Shown piece after piece: positions 61,072-64,000 of a stretch of 64,000 nt of DNA; position 1 is the stretch's first letter; each line of letters begins with the position of its first letter. The notes under the pieces were generated by a model. The model was not told the DNA's origin and did no database searches. It saw nothing but the letters and a program-made list of their open reading frames with translations. The position numbers and the translations under genes are program-made. The stretch is from SCUB01 sp041918675 (GTDB lineage: Bacteria; Pseudomonadota; Alphaproteobacteria; Rhizobiales; Xanthobacteraceae), in assembly GCA_041918675.1 (NCBI GenBank), contig JAYRVF010000005.1:62001-126000 (forward strand). The letters are read 5' to 3'.

Positions 61072-62081
61072 TGCGCGTCCTGATCGCGACGGACGCGTTC
61101 GCGCCGCAGGTCAACGGCGTCGTGCGCAGCCTCGAGGCGATCGCTGCGTGGGGTCCGCGCCACGGCCTCGACGTGACGTTTCTGTCGCCCGACGACTTCG
61201 CCTCGCTGCCGATGCCGGGCTATCGCGAGATCCGTCTTTCGCTGGCCACGCGCCGGCGCGCGCTCGCCGCGCTCGACCACGTCCGCCCGCGCGCGGTCCA
61301 CATCGCCACCGAAGGACCGGTCGGCATCGCCATGCGACGCGCCTGCATCGCGCGGCGGCTGCCGTTCACGACGAGCTATCACACGCGATTTCCCGAATAT
61401 CTGCGCGCGCGGTTGCCGGTGCCGACCACGCTCACTTACGCATGGCTGCGCCGGTTTCACAACGCCTCGCGCGGCATCATGATCGCGACCGCCGGCCTTG
61501 AGGCGGAATTGCGCGGGCGCGGCTTCGCGCCGCTGATGCGCTGGCCGCGCGGCGTCGACATCGATCGCTTCCGGCCGCGCGAGGCGTCGGCGCTCGATCT
61601 GCCGAGGCCGATCTTCCTCACCGTCGGCCGCGTCGCGGTGGAAAAGAATCTCGACGCCTTTCTCGGCCTCGATCTGCCCGGCAGCAAGGTCGTGGTCGGC
61701 GACGGGCCGGCGCTCGACGATTATCGCGCGCGCTATCCCGCCGCGCATTTCATGGGCGCCCGAACGGGCGACGCACTAGCGGCGATCTACGGCTCCGCCG
61801 ACGCCTTCGTCTTTCCGAGCCGGACCGACACGTTCGGCCTGGTGCTGCTGGAGGCGCTCGCTTGCGGCCTACCGGTCGCCGCCTTTCCGGTGGCCGGCCC
61901 GTGCGATGTCATCACCTCGCCGCGGGTCGGCGTCCTCGACGACGATCTTCGCGCCGCCGCGCTCGGCGCGCTGACCAGATCGCGCGAGGCCTGCGTCGCC
62001 TTCGCCCGACCGCACACATGGGAAGCCTCGGTCGCGCAATTCGCCCGCAACCTCGCGAGCGTTCCGGCGATCGCGGCGTGA
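61071..62081 (+). CDS. GT4-family glycosyltransferase, Agt-like lipid glycosyltransferase
   Basis: A 336-residue GT-B glycosyltransferase. The N-terminus IATDAFAPQVNGVVRSLEAI is typical of group 1 enzymes on lipids. The donor-binding half has FLTVGRVAVEKNLDAFLG, VVGDGPALDDYR and the E-x7-E motif in SRTDTFGLVLLEALACGLPV. Beside a PlcP-like phosphoesterase it fits Agt, which glycosylates the released diacylglycerol to a glycolipid. The donor (glucose, galactose or glucuronate) cannot be told. Start overlaps the upstream stop by TGATG. Confidence 0.88.
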   Translation: MRVLIATDAFAPQVNGVVRSLEAIAAWGPRHGLDVTFLSPDDFASLPMPGYREIRLSLATRRRALAALDHVRPRAVHIATEGPVGIAMRRACIARRLPFTTSYHTRFPEYLRARLPVPTTLTYAWLRRFHNASRGIMIATAGLEAELRGRGFAPLMRWPRGVDIDRFRPREASALDLPRPIFLTVGRVAVEKNLDAFLGLDLPGSKVVVGDGPALDDYRARYPAAHFMGARTGDALAAIYGSADAFVFPSRTDTFGLVLLEALACGLPVAAFPVAGPCDVITSPRVGVLDDDLRAAALGALTRSREACVAFARPHTWEASVAQFARNLASVPAIAA

Positions 62082-62111
62082 GACGAGGGACCGCGCGCCG
62101 GTCCCGCCGCC

Positions 62112-64000
62112 TCAGGACTTCGCCAGCCGCGCGCCCTTGACGACCGCGTAGATCGCCGGAATGACGAGCAGCGTCAGCACGGTCGAGGACACCATGCCGC
62201 CGATCATCGGCACCGCGATGCGCTGCATCACTTCCGAGCCCGCGCCGTGGCTCCACAGGATCGGCAGCAGGCCGGCCATGATCGCCGTCACCGTCATCAT
62301 CTTCGGCCGCACGCGCTCGACGGCGCCCTCCATGATCGCGCCATTGAGGTCGGCGCGGGTCGCCGCGCGGCCCTCCGCCGCCGCTTTGTCGCGGTATTCC
62401 TTCCAGGCGTGATCGAGATAGATCAGCATCACGACGCCGGTTTCCGCCGCCACGCCCGCGAGCGCGATGAAGCCGACCGCCACCGCGACCGACAGATTGA
62501 AGCCCTCCCACCACAGGAACCACAGCCCGCCGACCAGCGCGAAGGGAAGCGAGGCCATGACGATGAACGTCTCCGTCCAACGGCGGAAATTGAGGTAGAG
62601 CAAGAGCAGGATCAGCGCCAGCGTCACCGGCACCACGACCGCGAGCCGCGCCTGGGCGCGCTCGTAATATTCGAACTGTCCGCTCCACAACGCGTAATAG
62701 CCGGCCGGAAATTTCACCTTCTCGGCGACCGCGCGGCGCGCGTCGGCGACAAAGCCGCCGAGATCGCGTTCGCGCACGTCGATGAAGATGTAGGCGGCGA
62801 GCTGCGCGTTCTCGGTGCGGATGCTCGCCGGCCCCTGCGTCAGGCGGATGGTGGCGACCTGCCCGAGCGGCACCGACGCGCCGTCGGCGAGCGGCACCAG
62901 CACCTCGCGCGCGATCACCTGCGGATCGGCGCGCACGTCGCGCGGATAACGCAGACTGACGCCGTAGCGCTCGCGCCCCTCGACCGTGGTGGTGATGTTC
63001 TCGGCGCCGAGCGCCGAGGCGATGATGCGGTTGACGTCGTCGATCAAGAGGCCGTAGCGCGCCATCTGCCGCCGATCGGGCTCGATCTCCATGTAGTAGC
63101 CGCCCATGATGCGCTCGGCGAAGGCGCTCGCCGTGCCGGGCACGCCCTTCACCGCGACCTCGATCTCGCGCGCGAGCCCCTCGATCACCGAGAGGTCGCT
63201 CCCCATCACCTTGACGCCGACCGGCGTGCGGATGCCGGTCGCCAGCATGTCGATGCGCGCCTTGATCGGCATCGTCCAGGCGTTCGAGACGCCGGGAAAC
63301 TGCAGCGCCTTGTCCATCTCCTCGATCAGCTTCGCCGTCGTCATCCCCGGCCGCCATTGCGATTCCGGCTTCAGGTTGATGATGGTCTCGAACATTTCGG
63401 TCGGCGCCGGATCGGTCGCGGTCGCCGCGCGTCCCGCCTTGCCCCAGACCGAGGCGACCTCCGGGAACGACTTGATGATCTTGTTCTGCGTCTGCAACAG
63501 CTCGGACGCCTTGGTGATGGAAAGGCCGGGCAGCGTCGTCGGCATGTAGAACAGCGTGCCCTCGTTCAGCGTCGGCATGAATTCCGAGCCGATCTTGGCC
63601 GCCGGCCAGACCGTCGCGCCGAGCACGACCAGCGCGAGCGCGATCGTCAGCGTCTTGGCCTTGAGCACGCCGGCGATCAGCGGACGATACATCCAGATCA
63701 GCGCGCGGTTCACCGGATTGCGCGCCTCCGCGACGATCCGGCCCCTGACGAACACGATCATCAGCGCCGGCACCAGCGTCACGGACAACAACGCGGCCGC
63801 GGCCATGGCGAATGTCTTGGTGAAGGCGAGCGGCTTGAACAGGCGCCCTTCCTGCGCTTCCAGCGTGAAGATCGGCAGGAACGACACGGTGATGACGAGC
63901 AACGAGAAGAACAGCGCCGGCCCGACCTCGCTCGCCGCCTCGATCAGGATTTCGGCGCGGGGCTTGTCGGGCGGCGCCCGTTCGAGATGCTTGTGCGCGT
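62112..64000 (-). CDS. cusA: CusA-type heavy-metal RND efflux pump (5' end beyond window)
   Basis: The frame continues through the right edge, so only the C-terminal about 628 residues are here. They match CusA/HME-RND: HKHLERAPPDKPRAEILIEA, EVGPALFFSLLVITVSFLPI, EGRLFKPLAFTKTFAMAAAA, TLPGLSITKASELLQTQNKI, TDPAPTEMFETIINLKPESQ and TGFI-like VGFIALAGVAAETGVVMLIY. The C-terminal GAGSEVMQRIAVPMIGGMVS is also typical. It would extrude Cu(I)/Ag(I) or related ions with adaptor and outer-membrane partners, presumably encoded to the right. The metal is an inference from family resemblance. Confidence 0.9.
   Translation of the reverse strand, partial: AHKHLERAPPDKPRAEILIEAASEVGPALFFSLLVITVSFLPIFTLEAQEGRLFKPLAFTKTFAMAAAALLSVTLVPALMIVFVRGRIVAEARNPVNRALIWMYRPLIAGVLKAKTLTIALALVVLGATVWPAAKIGSEFMPTLNEGTLFYMPTTLPGLSITKASELLQTQNKIIKSFPEVASVWGKAGRAATATDPAPTEMFETIINLKPESQWRPGMTTAKLIEEMDKALQFPGVSNAWTMPIKARIDMLATGIRTPVGVKVMGSDLSVIEGLAREIEVAVKGVPGTASAFAERIMGGYYMEIEPDRRQMARYGLLIDDVNRIIASALGAENITTTVEGRERYGVSLRYPRDVRADPQVIAREVLVPLADGASVPLGQVATIRLTQGPASIRTENAQLAAYIFIDVRERDLGGFVADARRAVAEKVKFPAGYYALWSGQFEYYERAQARLAVVVPVTLALILLLLYLNFRRWTETFIVMASLPFALVGGLWFLWWEGFNLSVAVAVGFIALAGVAAETGVVMLIYLDHAWKEYRDKAAAEGRAATRADLNGAIMEGAVERVRPKMMTVTAIMAGLLPILWSHGAGSEVMQRIAVPMIGGMVSSTVLTLLVIPAIYAVVKGARLAKS

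Overview
The window is very GC-rich DNA from what looks like an alphaproteobacterium, probably of the order Hyphomicrobiales. The support is a Rhodobacter-type PmtA, a PlcP/Agt-like lipid pair, an Anbu peptidase operon, and a nitrate-assimilation operon with a flavodoxin-less reductase. The genus cannot be named from sequence alone. About 53 protein genes cover most of the window. I saw no rRNA, tRNA, CRISPR array, insertion sequence or prophage. Because of the GC content, long antisense open frames shadow most genes; they were not called.

Region by region. (1) Positions 1-12301 hold an acyl-CoA/B12 catabolic locus: a ThDP-dependent enzyme (cut by the left edge), a KstD-like flavoprotein, the B12 subunit of an acyl-CoA mutase, a MeaB GTPase, a B12-domain paralogue without the cobalt-binding His, a divergent mutase catalytic subunit, a TetR regulator, an acyl-CoA synthetase, a nitroreductase and an alpha/beta hydrolase. 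Two sigma70-like promoters, before the mutase and before the nitroreductase, carry the same dyad and suggest one TetR regulon. (2) 12390-19153 is a complete phosphate operon, phoR-pstSCAB-phoU-phoB, with a three-unit Pho box before pstS. (3) 19323-26540 is a carbohydrate locus: a GH-A-clan hydrolase, a GH4 enzyme, an SbmA/BacA-like membrane protein, glucokinase, a GH1 beta-glucosidase and an EEP-family hydrolase. A lone pobA follows.

(4) 28130-38621 is nitrate assimilation, transcribed leftward: nrtA-nrtB-nrtD, an NAD(P)H reductase, a NirA-type siroheme reductase, an FeS-FAD reductase and NasA. (5) 39274-43677 holds a strikingly Met-rich exported protein followed by three identical tandem hairpins, then a KefB-like antiporter, a DUF3124 protein and NhaA. 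(6) 43729-47776 is the four-gene Anbu operon. (7) 48409-49738 is an orphan lipoprotein plus a small basic protein. (8) 49976-54269 is an ABC exporter with its adaptor. (9) 54686-57493 is a three-gene electron-transfer module: NAD(P)H reductase with 2Fe-2S, a b-type membrane protein and a decahaem cytochrome c. It is preceded by a perfect 18-bp palindrome. (10) 57590-62081 carries a universal stress protein, a Na+/Ca2+ exchanger, pmtA, and the divergent PlcP-like/Agt-like pair for phospholipid replacement. (11) A CusA-type RND pump runs off the right edge.

The strongest candidates for undescribed biology are the B12 mutase locus with its paired operators, the reductase/cytochrome b/decahaem module with its palindrome, the Met-rich secreted protein, and the Anbu operon. 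All functional assignments come from motif reading and memory of families; no database search was run.
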